A stretch of 64,000 nt of DNA from the NCBI RefSeq assembly GCF_003286085.1, contig NW_020825324.1, positions 558,001-622,000 of the forward strand. Direction: 5' to 3'. Below the pieces are notes generated by a model. The model was not told the DNA's origin, did no database searches, and saw only the letters and a program-made list of their open reading frames with translations. A program made the translations under genes and the position numbers. Origin of the DNA: Drosophila persimilis (lineage: Eukaryota; Arthropoda; Insecta; Diptera; Drosophilidae). Shown piece by piece: positions 38,901 through 50,904 of this stretch (position 1 is the first letter of the stretch; every line of letters begins with the position of its first letter).

Positions 38901-41900
38901 CCAAAAACCAAACCAAAATCGGGCTCAAACAAGCATAAAACTTGCCAAACGCCCAATGATGATGTCGGTGTGTGTGCCAGTATCTGTGTGGAGCTGTGGG
39001 TGGCTGGCTATGTGTATTCTCACTGATACAGAGTGTGTGTGCAACCCTCAGACAGCACGAGAACGAGAGACGAACCAACGATGAAGCTCCTCCTGCCCTC
39101 CTGTCCTCCTGTTCTCCGTTTGTCCGCTGCTCATTCGTGTTCCCTCTGAATCGCTCTCGTCTCATCCGTCGTTATATCAGCGCAGTCATCATCGATATAA
39201 ACTCCTCGACTTGCGGCCCAGCAGACTGACAAACTGACAAACTGACAAACTGACAGACCATGCCCATGGCCCCATGGCCCCTTGGTTGGATTTCTGCTCC
39301 ACTGACAGAAAAGATACCCAAAAAACACGCAAAAAGGAAACTTTATTAACTTCTGGAACATCTTCAAAGGAAACCCTTGTTTTATTACCCCTTTATTTCT
39401 CTCTCTCTTTGGTGACCTCTTCTTATATTACCTCTGATTTTTCGTTCAGTGTTGGGGCCATTCCCAGGGACTCACTCTATCAGAAGACTCCTTCGCTGCG
39501 GCCGCCTCCTGAGCTCATTCATCCATTCATTCATGCCATATCCCGGTCTCAGCCTCCCAGCAGGGAGGGGGCTTGGGGGCTTGAGGCCAGGGGGCGTGGC
39601 AACACACACCACAGATAGAGATAGAAAGAGAGAGAGAGAGAGAGATAGGGAGATAGAGAGTCCAAAGTTTGTGGGTCTCGCCATGCGTATACGTAATCTG
39701 GTATTAGATTACTGATCCATGTCAAATCTTTGGCTTAGGTCCGTCCTTCCGTCCTCTCCATGCGTCCGGCTGTGTGTTCGCCTGTCCGTCCTGCTTTCCT
39801 GCTGTCCGCTCGGTTGTCCGTTCACTTGGTTGGGCCTTTAGTCGCGTTGTTGTGATTGATACGAGAGGAGAGAGAGGCTGGGACTGGGACTGGGACTGGG
39901 ACTGGACCTGGGCGAAGACTGGGTATCCTTATCTTCCCTGGTCTCTTGGTGTCGACAACCTCCTTACCCCTCCTCCATCTCTGCCTCCTCCTGCAACTGC
40001 TGCTGCTGCGGCTGCTGCTCATGCCGCTTCCATACGCGCCGCTGATTTTATGCGCATCGTTTCCACATCACAAAGCAGCAGCGGCAAAAACGCTTCTCAA
40101 TCCCCAGTCCCCTTTCCCCTTCCGAAGGTGGATCTGAGGCGTGAAGGCTGGTGAGGAGCCATCCGAGGGAAAAGGCGAATTACTTATAATATTAAACAGT
40201 GGCCAAAACGATGGACACGCCGAGTAGCAGGTGAATGATTGGACGGATCCAGTGTCCGAGTATCCAGAGTTGGAAAAACTTCAGTTGATTGAACTTTTCA
40301 CAGAGCGAGACCGAGTGGGATGGCCATGTGGCATGTGGGGCATGTGGGGCATGGTGGCATGGTGGCATGGGAATGGCCGGCGTAAGCCAAAATCCAATCT
40401 CGCACTTCAGTTCCTCGAAAAAACAAAACAAAAACCAAAAAAAAACCAGTGACCATTGTAATCAGTGGGAGATTATAACCAGATTGCGACTGCTATTCCA
40501 TTCGAGGCTTTCCTCCGATTAGGTGGCCATAATCCCGGTTCGGTCTAAGCACTTAATTCTATTATCCAGCAAAAAAAAAAGGAGTTTACTAGAATTACTG
40601 GAGCCCACGGAGGAGATTCATCAGTTGAAAAACATTCTTCTATAAATACAGCACCAGAAAGGATTTTCTTGCAGTGTTTCAGCCATGAAAAGTGAAAGCA
40701 CATTTTGTTTTTGCCTTCTTGGGACCGACTTGTGCGCCTCGCCAAGGACCGTGTACATTGTCGTTGGATTCTGGGACCGATGCAGTAGCCCGAGGAGTGT
40801 GGAAATGTGTCTATTCGCGCATGAGTTTTCATTTGCATGTTGCTCAAGGAAGCATTCAACCTCCAAATGGGCTTTTCATCATAATAAAACTAGAATGAGA
40901 ATAATGTATGGTACAGATTGCAGTCCTCAGAAATTGTGAAGTACTGCATCACACCCAGATAATGATGAGTGCTTCTTTTGTGGATAAAACATATTGTGAT
41001 TCAATCTACAGATATCCATCTTCACTTTATGTCATATAAATCCTAAGTAACGTTCATTTATGAAGGAAAACGGGAACAGTCCCCCCTGTAAGTCCTCTAA
41101 TATTCCTTGTTTTTATGGCAGCCTTAGATCCTAGACATCTTCTATAGATACATATACCCCTCGATATAGTTTTAACCTTTTGATTGTTTTAACCCTTTGA
41201 CCCCAAAGAAAAGGGAAAAGGGATAGCACTGGAATAATAACAGCAGCAAAAGTTTACAGGGTTCCCATGGCCCCGTAGCCCCGTGGCCCCGCATGTCCTC
41301 TCTCCCTTTTTCCCTCCTTCTCATCCCCATCCTCATTCCCCACCTCCACCGTCTCCTTCTCCTCCACTTCATTAATAATGCACAGTTTACCTTAAGAGGA
41401 TTTTCAACGCCTCCTCTGCTAATAATAAGGACACACAAAAGCACACAACACACTCCCCGCTCCGCCCACTTCTCGTATCCTCCCTCTACCCCTCTACCCC
41501 TCTACCTGCCCCCCACGCCCCCTTGCAATCCCCGCCCACGACAGAGACAAATATGAAACAAGAAAGAAATACACGAATTTTTAGGAGGAAAGACTCGAAA
41601 ACTGGATACCCTTTGCGTCGATTGATTATAAATAGCTTATCCTCTGCAGAGTTTTTTATGTACAAAAACGCACACAGAAAACAATAGATAATTAATAAAT
41701 ATAAATGTCAATGTACATATATGAACAGGATTTAAATAATTTGTGTGACTATTGCCAAAAAAGCTAAATCTTGTAGCACTAGGATAGAAGATCAAATAAA
41801 TAAAAATCGTCTGGGAATGTTAGCCATAATGTTTAGGACCCTAGAATAGGGTTAGCCAATAAACAATTGTTCCTATGATAGATTTATTATAAGGTTAAGC

Positions 41901-44900
41901 TAAATTTGATTTTTTTCCCGAGTGATATTGTATAGTAATGTCTTTTGTAGCATTTGAGGAATTGATGAATGTCTTCAGAAGCAACAACTTCTACCTGTAA
42001 GAATATGTTTGAGTATAGAGTTAGCTCGAAATCCCATGTCTATCGTCAAGTCATCATACCCTGTCCTTCCGCAGGGTATTCCGATATGAAAATATGTGGG
42101 AATATGACGTGCTGGCGGCTGGAAGATCTCTTTCTCTTCTCTTGGCCAGCAAACTGAAAGAAGGCAAGGGCAGGAGAGAGGAGGGGAGGGGAGAGCGAGC
42201 AAAGCACGCCCTAATTTTGGCTTATTATTAACCAGCTCGCTTGGGTTCCGTTCGTTCGTGTTCCTTCGTCCCTTTTTGCCATGGGGTTCCGCTCCTCTAC
42301 TCTGAACCGTCCTTCTCCCGTGGAGCGGCACGAAATGGGATGGGGGTTGCTGTGTGTGTGCGAGTGTGTGTGGGGGGGCGTGGCCCAGAGTTAACGGCAA
42401 CAACATCTGTGAAGATGCTGCCAAAAACGCCAGCATAATTATAATAATCATTTCATAATCATATTTTATTTTTATGTTAGTTCTACCCCCGATCACCCCC
42501 TCACTCCTCACCCCATGGCGGCCGCGAGTCCCCCGCGGGTTTTTCGCTACGAACTTTTTTCGAAACAGTTGCCAAAAAAAAAAAATAAAATAAAAATAGC
42601 GCAGGAGGAGGACCAGGACCAGCATCATGGCCCAAAAAAGGAGAGAGAGAGGGCGAGAGAGAGGGAGAGGGTGCAACATCGACAGATGTGTTTCTCATTC
42701 GATTTTTAATATGCGGCCAATCTAACAGTAATTGGTTTGTTATTGTCTCCCCCGGCAAGGACATGCCAGTGGAACAGAGACAGCACTAGCCTCCAGAGAC
42801 CAGACCTCCGAAGAGCATCCCCTGTTCCATGCTCGAGCAGTCCCGTCCGCAGTTCCGTCCGTACGCCCTGCTGCGGTAAATATCTATCGTTTATTGTTAT
42901 TGCTCTTGTTCGCTCTATTGTCCTCCATTGTTCTCGAAGGAGAACAGAACAGAACTCCCGATCCCCGTCCACATGGCATACCCCCCTGTTGGTCGGTCGA
43001 CCTGTTTGGTTAAATTTATGAAAAATGTTGTTCACACTTTCCGTTTTTACGTACAAAAGGAAGCACAAGGAAAGAAACGAAACGAAACCGACCTGAAACC
43101 GCCTGCTGCTCCGGGGTGAGAGCTTGAAGCGGCGGGAACGGGGCGGGGGGCAGGGGGCAGGGGGCACGAGGCAGGCGGACAGACAGGTTGCCCTCAGGGG
43201 GAGTCGACCTTTTGTTGGTGTACCAAATGGGTTACATGGTTGCACATGTTGTGCCTCAGTCCTCAGTCCTGTTTACCCATTTGCCCAGGATTCTACCAGC
43301 ACAATAAAAAAAAAAACTAACACCCCCCACATACAGACACACACAAAAAGATAGATGGAACTTTGGAGGAGGGATGGATGGATGGATGGATGGATGCTGG
43401 AACAGCAGATATTTTACAAATCCTTAACCAGATTTTAAGAGGATCAACATGAGGATATCTGACGGAGCTTTGAAGAGAAAAGTTATATGTAGGAGATTAA
43501 AGTTAAAAAATGCACAGAATGCGTGTCATGCAACAGCGCTCATCGGTTGGAGAAGTTTCTGTGTTGGGATGGTGCCAGCGTTCTAATACATTGAAAATTG
43601 TGAATTATGATGGAACGGCCATAGGGTTATGCTGTATACACCAAAAGATACGTATCTAGAAGGACAATAATAATAAAGATATAGACGATTGGTAAAGATA
43701 CTCCAGGATACACTCAGGAAAGGCCACTCGAAGGAATTGTAGAAATGTAGGATCGAAATACGGAAGGCCTTCTTCTGCCACACACCCATTAAGCTCCACC
43801 CGGAATCCACTTGCCATTCCATCACTCCACTCCCCTCCCCTCCCCTCCTCTCCACTCCACTCTACTCCCCAACCGCAATGACATTCGTACGAGGCACGTC
43901 GAATGAATACCCACCGAATGGGTTAAAGTGTTGCCAAAACTTGCCATGCCTCGATGGTCCAAGTGGTCCGGGGGTTCAGGGATTGTGGATTGTAGATTGT
44001 GGAAGGGGGGGTAGATTTTTGTGGGTGTGCGCTTTACACGCACTTAAGCCTCGTCTCGGGACGCATCTGATATCAGATTTGTCGCTATCGCTATCGCCCT
44101 GGCACTGGGTCTGGGTCTCCGGCTGGATTGCCGTACGGCTTGCGCTGCTCCTCTCTAAACGATTGATGGCAGGCGGCAGTCGTCTGCCCTGTCAAAAATC
44201 CGTATCCGTATCCGCATACGCATTCGCATCTACTCGTACCATCTCGCAGACCCAACCCCCCCTCCTCATCCCAAAAAAAAAACAACAAGAGCGGATGAAC
44301 AATCCCTTTGCGATGGGTTGTGTTAGGGGTTTTCCTGGTGAGGAAATGATAAATTGCGCATTTGGGAGTTTTAAAGGTCAATTTAGGGGTTAGTCCTCTC
44401 AGTCGTTTCTCGACAGAAAGACAGAACGCCACAGCGACTGACTGACAGATGAACGCACGGAAGGGAATGGACGGGTTTTAGCTCTGGATCTGGCACTTCC
44501 GCAGCCCATAAACAGCGACACTTCAAAGTTAACTCGCACAATAAAAAATCCGTGTACGGGTTCGAGTTCGAGTTCGAGTTCCTCCTGGTGTCTGGTGCCT
44601 GGTGCCTGGTTCCTGGTTCCTGGTGTTTTCCAAGCGTTTTGAGTGTCGAATGGCGAGTGTCGCAACAGCGGGGTTGCACTTGAGCGATCCAAGGGGCAAG
44701 GAGTGGTGCGCAGTGCTGTGGAGTGGCGTGTCGTGGAGTGCTGTCCCGAATTTGCTTATGGGATTTGTTGTCTAGTGCGGCGCCTGTTGACTTCCTAGTT
44801 GGCATTTATATTAATGGCTCGGGCTCGAGTTCTACTTGCACTCGTTTTCCCTCGTTCCCCTTTGGATTGTTAGCTCCTGACGCGTGCCTGTCCAGGGATA

Positions 44901-44995
44901 TGCGGGGCTGGAGTTAGGGTTGGGGTTGGCTTTGGGGATGGGGATGGTAGCAGGACAGGTAAATCCACACGGCAACTATTTACCCATTATTATTA
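35956..44995. other. Gene-poor interval, part 3
   Basis: No gene recognised. Simple sequence includes GA tracts at 37,301-37,320, 39,625-39,660 and 42,642-42,672, a GTCA run near 37,660, CTC near 37,736-37,762 and GGAT near 43,373-43,397. Long frames on both strands are repeat translations without domains. Confidence 0.55.
39625..39660. repeat. (GA)n repeat in the intergenic region
   Basis: GA dinucleotide tract with GATA interruptions; one of several GA-rich tracts in the window (also 9171, 31,501, 37,301 and 42,642). Confidence 0.9.
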
Positions 44996-45001
44996 TTTAT
45001 T
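44996..45001 (-). terminator. Poly(A) signal for the 45.1-45.6 kb gene
   Basis: AATAAA on the minus strand, about 130 bp beyond the TAG of the minus-strand ORF. This is a typical fly 3' UTR length and supports that ORF being a real gene. Confidence 0.5.
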
Positions 45002-45128
45002 TCCTATTATTTGGGATAATTCGATTGGTAAGATATGGGATTAAATTCGTTTTGAGCATCCGAATTGCATCACAGCCGTAAGCCTATCATGGGGCCTCAA
45101 TAAATTGAGGGATACGGGGAGGTATCTG

Positions 45129-45626
45129 CTAAATGCACCTTGGTTGAAGCTGGCTGTGTCCCGGTCCGCCGGTGGCCAAATACTTGGCAGCCCACTCTGG
45201 CGTTCCGATCATATTGGCGGAGTAGTTTTCCTCTTCCGGTGACATCACGGTGACCTCGTCATCAGTGCTCTTGCTCTCCGATTCACTGTTTCTGGGTATC
45301 CGTACTGTCTGGTCCTGGATATCCTGGACTTCCTCTTCGGGGTCCCAGAAGTTTTCTTTGCTGCCTCGATCCATCGCTTGTTTTTGTGGAGGATCCGAGC
45401 TCCCACTTTTCACAAAATTCCGACGCAATATTTTATAGAAATTAAGAGTCAATGTGATGAGCACCAGCACGGAAACCGCCACGTCACAGACGACGAGCAT
45501 AGCCTCGACGCCTTTGATAATCCTGGCCTCCAGGCTGGCTGCCTCATTGAAGATCTCAACCAAGTTGTACACGTCGTCGGCCATGAGAAACATGTTCATA
45601 TCAACTGCATTCGTGTTGAGAAACAT
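45129..45626 (-). CDS. Unrecognised single-pass membrane protein (165 aa), possibly lacking an upstream exon
   Basis: 165 codons from ATG at 45,626 (context CAAG ATG) to TAG. The codon composition is more even and gene-like than in surrounding frames. Residues about 43-65 form one hydrophobic segment (MLVVCDVAVSVLVLITLTL) followed by a basic KILRR stop-transfer, predicting one membrane span with a short N-terminal side. The remaining ~95 residues are hydrophilic, rich in Glu, Ser and Asp, and likely disordered and cytosolic. Upstream, 'attttgggttcag|g' looks like a splice acceptor at about 45,648 that keeps the frame open, so an earlier coding exon may exist; I could not find one. I recognise no family. 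Confidence 0.6.
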   Translation of the reverse strand: MFLNTNAVDMNMFLMADDVYNLVEIFNEAASLEARIIKGVEAMLVVCDVAVSVLVLITLTLNFYKILRRNFVKSGSSDPPQKQAMDRGSKENFWDPEEEVQDIQDQTVRIPRNSESESKSTDDEVTVMSPEEENYSANMIGTPEWAAKYLATGGPGHSQLQPRCI

Positions 45627-45647
45627 CTTGAGCAACGCCAAAACCTG

Positions 45648-48600
45648 AACCCAAAATTATTGAATTTTGTACTGACAATTTTTTGAAGTGCCAAAGGAAC
45701 GCTCTGACAATATATAAACACACATACTCGTATGACGCAGTACTCCCTGTACGATAGTAATAGTTTCGCAATGCATTAGATCTTTTCTGAAAAATATGGT
45801 ATGGTATTTGACTATTATTATTTGTAAATACAAAAAGTCCTTTCTTCGTTCGTATATTCCTATTCCTATTCCTATCCATTTTCCATTGCTTCCCATTCTT
45901 CCAGTTATGTTATATCATATTATTGTAGATGGGAGCATGCTCTTCCTTTGAGAATGATGTTGAATTCGTACAATTAGGAGTCGCAAGTGCTACCTTCTAA
46001 GGGCCTTAACCAAATCAAATCCTTTCGATCTCCCAATTGAAGCGGCCTCTCAGACCGCTTCCCACGTCTATAGCACTCTTTCTATGAATTTGTATGATTA
46101 TAATGTTCCCAAAATGGGATTATAAATTCTGTTGTAAGCTCGTTAGGTCGCCGCTGCGTGTGAATGTGAATGGGCATGGGAATGGGAATGGTTGGAGGAA
46201 AACGCTTTTCGGCCTTTTCCGCGCTTTTCTTTTGCTAGCCCGAGCCGAAGCGTTTTTCTCATGTCAAATGCACACTATTCACGCGTGTCGGGGGCGGTGA
46301 AGCGGCGAATTAAGATATTTACGGGAACAAAACCATTGACACAGGCAGCAGACAGCAGACAGCAGGCAGCAGGCACCGGTCCCCCGGTCTACGCTGTACC
46401 TTGCCTCTTCCGCTGATGCTGCCGGTACTGCTGCTGCTGCATCATGATAAGCGGGACGTATAGAGGGCGGGGCTGCACCCAAGCTGCTGCGAAAACGGAA
46501 ACGCGAGACCTGGTCTCTGACATCTCTTCAGGAACACGCGTGTAGAGTTGCCAGGTTGCGCTTATCACAGCAGAACAGGCGACAACTGTGGCCGGGGGAC
46601 GGGGCCTTGCCACGGGACGAATGTCCCACGTGCCACGTGCGGCCACGTGACCGGGGCTAAGAACTTTACACGTGCCCCCAGAACGTTCCACGTCCCACAG
46701 CCCACAGCCCACAGCCAACATCCCACACCCATCCAATGTCATGGTTTTTGAATAAGGATATGACTGAGGATGAGGACGAGGATGTGGCTGTGGGCGTGGC
46801 ACTTGCTCAGCGCTTACTCGAGGAAACGGGGAAGCGGGGTAATGCCCAGAGATGTCATTCGCAAGCCAATTTCCAGATTCCAGAAGTGCTTCTAGAGGGA
46901 CATCAGATTCGGCATCTCCGTAACATACGAGTGGATACCCCATAGAAAGGTCCAGTGAATGATCTTCTGATCTGATAGAAAAAACATGGGAGTTCGCTTC
47001 GCAGAATGCAGGAAAAGAAATTCTGCATTATCCAAAGACTCATATAGGCATTTCCCTCTTGTATTTCAGATGTAATGCGCTTTCCTACTATTCGTGCTCT
47101 GTTTCTAGCATTGATCGAAGAAGGAAGTAAGGAAATCCGCGAACAATGTTTTACAATTATAGATCTGTTCATCATTGAAGGTATTGTGGGGATTTATATA
47201 TATTTTGGGATATTCTAGAGTTGCGACAAAGAATTTTTGATAGTGGACTTTGGCGTTGGTCCTTGCATACGAGAGAAAACCGAATCAGAGGGAGGACAGA
47301 TTCCCCCCACAGTAGAGTAACCGCCCATTTCATGGATATCCCTCGCTGTGGGACTGGTGGAAGATGCAAAATTACCCAGCATTATCCCCAAAATAATCTA
47401 TTACACGACCATCCATAGCTTTTCAATCCATCAATCGTTTTGGCGCTGGAAATGCCGAGTGAAAATTAGTCAAAGTCAAAAGTCAAAGATTTTGGAAATA
47501 TATTGCAAGTTCTTAGTATGGGGATGCGATCATCTCCTCTCATCTTTCGATACAGCTTCTTTTGTATCTTAAGAAACGTGGATATCAGATCCATGCGCCC
47601 CATGCTCAAAGGCTCAGAGCGACACTCAATCATGGAATGCAAACAGATTCGGGTTTCCATATTTTCGGTTAGGGCTTGTTAGGGTAAAAATCAGAGACCG
47701 CAGGCGACAGCCAGAGAGACAAACAGACAGACAGACAGAAAGCCACCATAAAAACATATGACACCATATTCTGATGAGTCGCGTCGCGCGTTTTGGCACG
47801 CCAAATTATGCACAAAATAGATGGCTGTGTTGACACTTTCCAGGGCACACGACCCACACTACACGGGAGGTACGGGATACGGTTTACACACGGGAGGATG
47901 GACTCGCTGACAGCGCCGCAGCGAGAGGGAGAGGGAGAGGACGAGGACGAGGGCCAGAGCCAGAGCCAGGACCAGAGCCGGCGGCCCTAATCGGACTTGT
48001 CATGTGCGCATCACAACAGCAATCACAGAGGTCGGGTCGAGTCGGGCCCAGGGGTGGGACGACGCGCGAACAAAGCCAAAAATACGCGACTGAAAGAAAG
48101 CCTTCCACAAATTTTTTAACTAGCATCAATTGGGTTTGTAATTTGAGACCCAGCTTTGTGCCCCCTACCCGATACCCGGGAACGGGATTGGGAATGGGAA
48201 CGGGAACGGGAACGGCAACGGGAACAGTAACGAAGGGTGGTGGTCGTACAAAAAGGCGATTGCGGTGCAGCATGCGGCAGAGATTGTATGAGGACGAGGG
48301 AGTGCCACCACCCTTGGCCCTAGGTCAGGGTTTCACATGAAATTAGTTGACTCGCTTTTCCTCTTTTTTTTTAAGAAATATGGGATTACATATCTCCATA
48401 GCTCTTTGCGGTCTGATACCTTCAATTGCACTTCTGCGTGCTGTTCTGTTTTTTTTTTTTTATTCATTCAATGCCAAATTGTTTTTGTGTAAAATGTTAA
48501 CTATCAGGATATTCACAGTCTCAGAGAAGTGTGACACGAATGAGGAGAAACAAGCCGCAGACACCTTGTAGCCTGCACTACATGGGACCATTAGGATATA
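45648..48600. other. Non-coding interval upstream of the membrane-protein gene
   Basis: No recognisable exon on either strand. It contains GGGAAC-type microsatellites near 48,181-48,225 and T-runs near 48,366 and 48,450. An undetected first exon or promoter of the minus-strand gene at 45.1-45.6 kb could lie here. Confidence 0.45.
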
Positions 48601-48939
48601 CTATAGTCCCATCCATAGAAATTGGTCCGGCAGAAAAGGGAACTCTTAGCAATGCAGCCCCCAGGACTGGTTTAGGTATTGGCTAGGCACACACAACGCC
48701 CTCTCGTGGGTTCGTTCACTTTAGAACATCATTAGAGCAAGGTTCGTGTCTGTGATGATAGGAAAGCTTTAGGGATGTTAGATGTAACATTGTAAACAAA
48801 TTATCGATTGCAGCCATAGCCATATCGAGAGGTGACAAATCTTTAGTTCGATTAAAACGATATTTGGATTCTGCAGCCCTAGCAGTGCTAGGCTAGCACG
48901 CAGCTCTGGCTAGTTTTTCAAAAAAAACAACGCCGATTC
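48600..48939 (+). promoter_or_regulatory. Possible promoter/5' leader of a truncated gene
   Basis: About 340 bp of unique sequence with features seen in fly housekeeping-type promoters: an ATCGAT (DRE-like) core near 48,805, 'catatcgagaggtgac', and an imperfect palindrome 'ccctagcagtgctagg'. It ends in an A-rich leader directly before two consecutive ATGs (48,940 and 48,943). No TATA box is obvious. The assignment rests on composition and position only. Confidence 0.3.
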
Positions 48940-49164
48940 ATGATGAATCTTGAAGAATTTCAACACAGCTTAGTTGAAGATATGGCGCACAGAAGAAACC
49001 AGTATTCTACAGATACGCCAATCCCCGTCTTCGGAAGGCTATATTTCAGACAAATAGGGCCAGATCGAAGAAGGACCCACACTACCAGGATCGTGAGGGT
49101 CCAGACTGTCAACTGGCATCAAAATCTCGACTACGAAAATGAGGCCGATTTTTTGAAAATTTAA
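48940..49164 (+). CDS. Chimeric ORF: unique start fused to satellite frame (74 aa)
   Basis: ATG at 48,940 reads about ten residues of non-satellite sequence (MMNLEEFQHS). It then continues in frame into the satellite reading frame, through the same C-terminal motif (ENEADFLKI) found in every 319 bp monomer, and stops at TAA. The non-satellite start recurs at 61,228, where the same frame continues differently (FCERHRDFLSKDEG then stop). This suggests that a host gene start was interrupted here by the satellite. Whether it is expressed is unknown; it may be a dead fusion. Confidence 0.3.
   Translation: MMNLEEFQHSLVEDMAHRRNQYSTDTPIPVFGRLYFRQIGPDRRRTHTTRIVRVQTVNWHQNLDYENEADFLKI
48941..48971 (+). 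repeat. 31 bp direct repeat, left border of the composite locus
   Basis: Identical over 31 bp to 61,228-61,258 and in the same orientation. It begins TGATGAATCTTGAAG and ends CAACACAGCTT. It separates unique left flank from satellite and looks like a target duplication or a duplicated gene start. Confidence 0.9.
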
Positions 49165-50267
49165 TGATGTAACCATCATGATTTTTTGCGAAAATCGCTA
49201 AAATATGCGTGTCATTTTTTCCGATGACAGTCGATTGGCAGGACTCTCCCGATCACGGAGAGACATGCCGCGACAAGAGCGGCTGCCGAATTGCAGAGAT
49301 ATGGCGTACACAAGAAACCAGTATCTACAGATACGCCAATCCCAGTCTTCGGAAGGCTTTATCTCAGGCAAATAGGGCCAGATCGAAGAAGGACACACAC
49401 TACCAGGATCGTGAAGGTCCAGACTGTCAACTGGCATCAAAATCTCGACTACGAAAATGAGGCCGATTTTTTGAAAATTTAATGATGGTTACATCATGAT
49501 TTTTTGCGAAAATCGCGAAAATATGGATGTCCTTTTTTCCGATGACAGTCGATTGGCAGGATCCTCCCGATCATGGAAAGACATGCCGCGCCAAGATCGG
49601 CTGCCGCATTGCAGAGATATGGCGTACAGAATAAACCAGTATTCTACAGATACGCCAATCCCAGTCTTCGGAAGGCTTTATCTCAGGCAAATAGGGCCAG
49701 ATCGAAGAAGGACCCACACTACCAGGATCGTGAAGGTCCAGACTGTCAACTGGCATCAAAATCTCGACTACGAAAATGAGGCCGATTTTTTGAAAATTTA
49801 ATGATGGTTACATCATGATTTTTTGCGAAAATCGCGAAAATATGGATGTCCTCTTTTCCGATGACAGTCGATTGGCAGGATCCTCCCGATCATGGAAAGA
49901 CATGCCGCGCCAAGATCGGCTGCCGCATTGCAGAGATATGGCGTACAGAATAAACCAGTATTCTACAGATACGCCAATCCCAGTCTTCGGAAGGCTTTAT
50001 CTCAGACAAATAGGGCCAGATCGAAGAAGGACCCACACTACCAGGATCGTGAGGGTCCAGACTGTCGACTGGGTGTCCTTTTTTCCGATGGCAGTCGATT
50101 GGCAGGACTCTCCCGATCACTAAGAGACATGCCGCGACAAGATCGGCTGCCGCATTGCAGAGATATGGCGCACAGAAGAAACCAGTATTCTACAGATACG
50201 CCAATCCCCGTCTTCGGAAGGCTATATCTCAGACAAATAGGGCCAGATCGAAGAAGGACCCACGCAG
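48978..50267 (+). repeat. Satellite array, left block
   Basis: The anchor 'gatcgaagaagg' occurs at 49,063, 49,381, 49,700, 50,019 and 50,246, spacings 318, 319, 319 and 227 bp. These are three long monomers and one short monomer in forward orientation, then the junction into the gene fragment at 50,268. Monomers are highly similar. The long form carries a 92 bp block ('tttttgcgaaaatcgc', 'tgaggccgattttttgaa') absent from the short form. Confidence 0.96.
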
Positions 50268-50727
50268 GTCAACGCAATCGATGTTACCCACTTAGAGTTT
50301 ATAGATAAAGATCTGAGCAGCAATGGTCCTTGCATCCTAGCGCGAGCAGAGCTGCACGAGGCGAAATCTGCCAACTTTCTGGATGCCAGGATGGGCTACA
50401 GCTTCAAAACGCGTAAGTGAATCAGTATATAATTGTGGACATATTCAAATATATTTTCTTTCACAGAGCACTTATGTACCCAACATTTTGCCACAAGCCG
50501 AGTCGAATCCGATTTCCCCTCCGCCAGACGGAGACCCATCCAAGCACCGAAGCGTGTTCGAGACAAACGGAGTCCTATCCCAGACAGAGAGAATCGTATC
50601 GCAGCAGGACAGAAGCGCATCCCTTGCAAGATCTGCACCTTACTAACCATCGGCATCATTCGAACTGGGCATCGACAACAAGGAGTTTGACTATGGCAAC
50701 CAGGAGAGGAGCTACGAGGGCTACTAG
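50268..50727 (+). pseudogene. Captured 3' end of an unidentified protein-coding gene, left copy
   Basis: Gene-like structure: an acceptor 'cgcag' at 50,267; an exon 50,268-50,412 open for 48 codons (VNAIDVTHLEFIDKD...); donor C|gtaagtg; a 54 bp intron (50,413-50,466) with acceptor 'ttctttcacag'; and a last exon. In the frame starting at 50,467 that exon reads STYVPNILPQ..., has one internal TAA at 50,644, then continues to a tail NKEFDYGNQERSYEGY and TAG at 50,725. As spliced, the two exon frames do not agree (phase 1 into phase 0). With the internal stop this indicates a decayed copy, not an intact gene. I do not recognise the parent. It is an intron-containing genomic fragment, hence not a processed retrocopy. 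Confidence 0.65.
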
Positions 50728-50846
50728 ACTCTAGATACATAGATCTCGTTGCTGTTAGGTTTAAGGATGTACGCGTGAATTCATTTAGAAAGTAGATACA
50801 AATGTTTTCACTTGTTTATTTGTTTATCCTAAGCTAAGTTTCGATG

Positions 50847-50852
50847 AATAAA
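50847..50852 (+). terminator. Poly(A) signal of the captured gene end, left copy
   Basis: AATAAA 120 bp after the TAG of the terminal exon, consistent with an authentic 3' UTR having been captured along with the exon. Confidence 0.6.
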
Positions 50853-50904
50853 AATATTGAAAAATCATCCTTGCTGTATCCTGTATGGGGGATTACAAAA
50901 AGGC

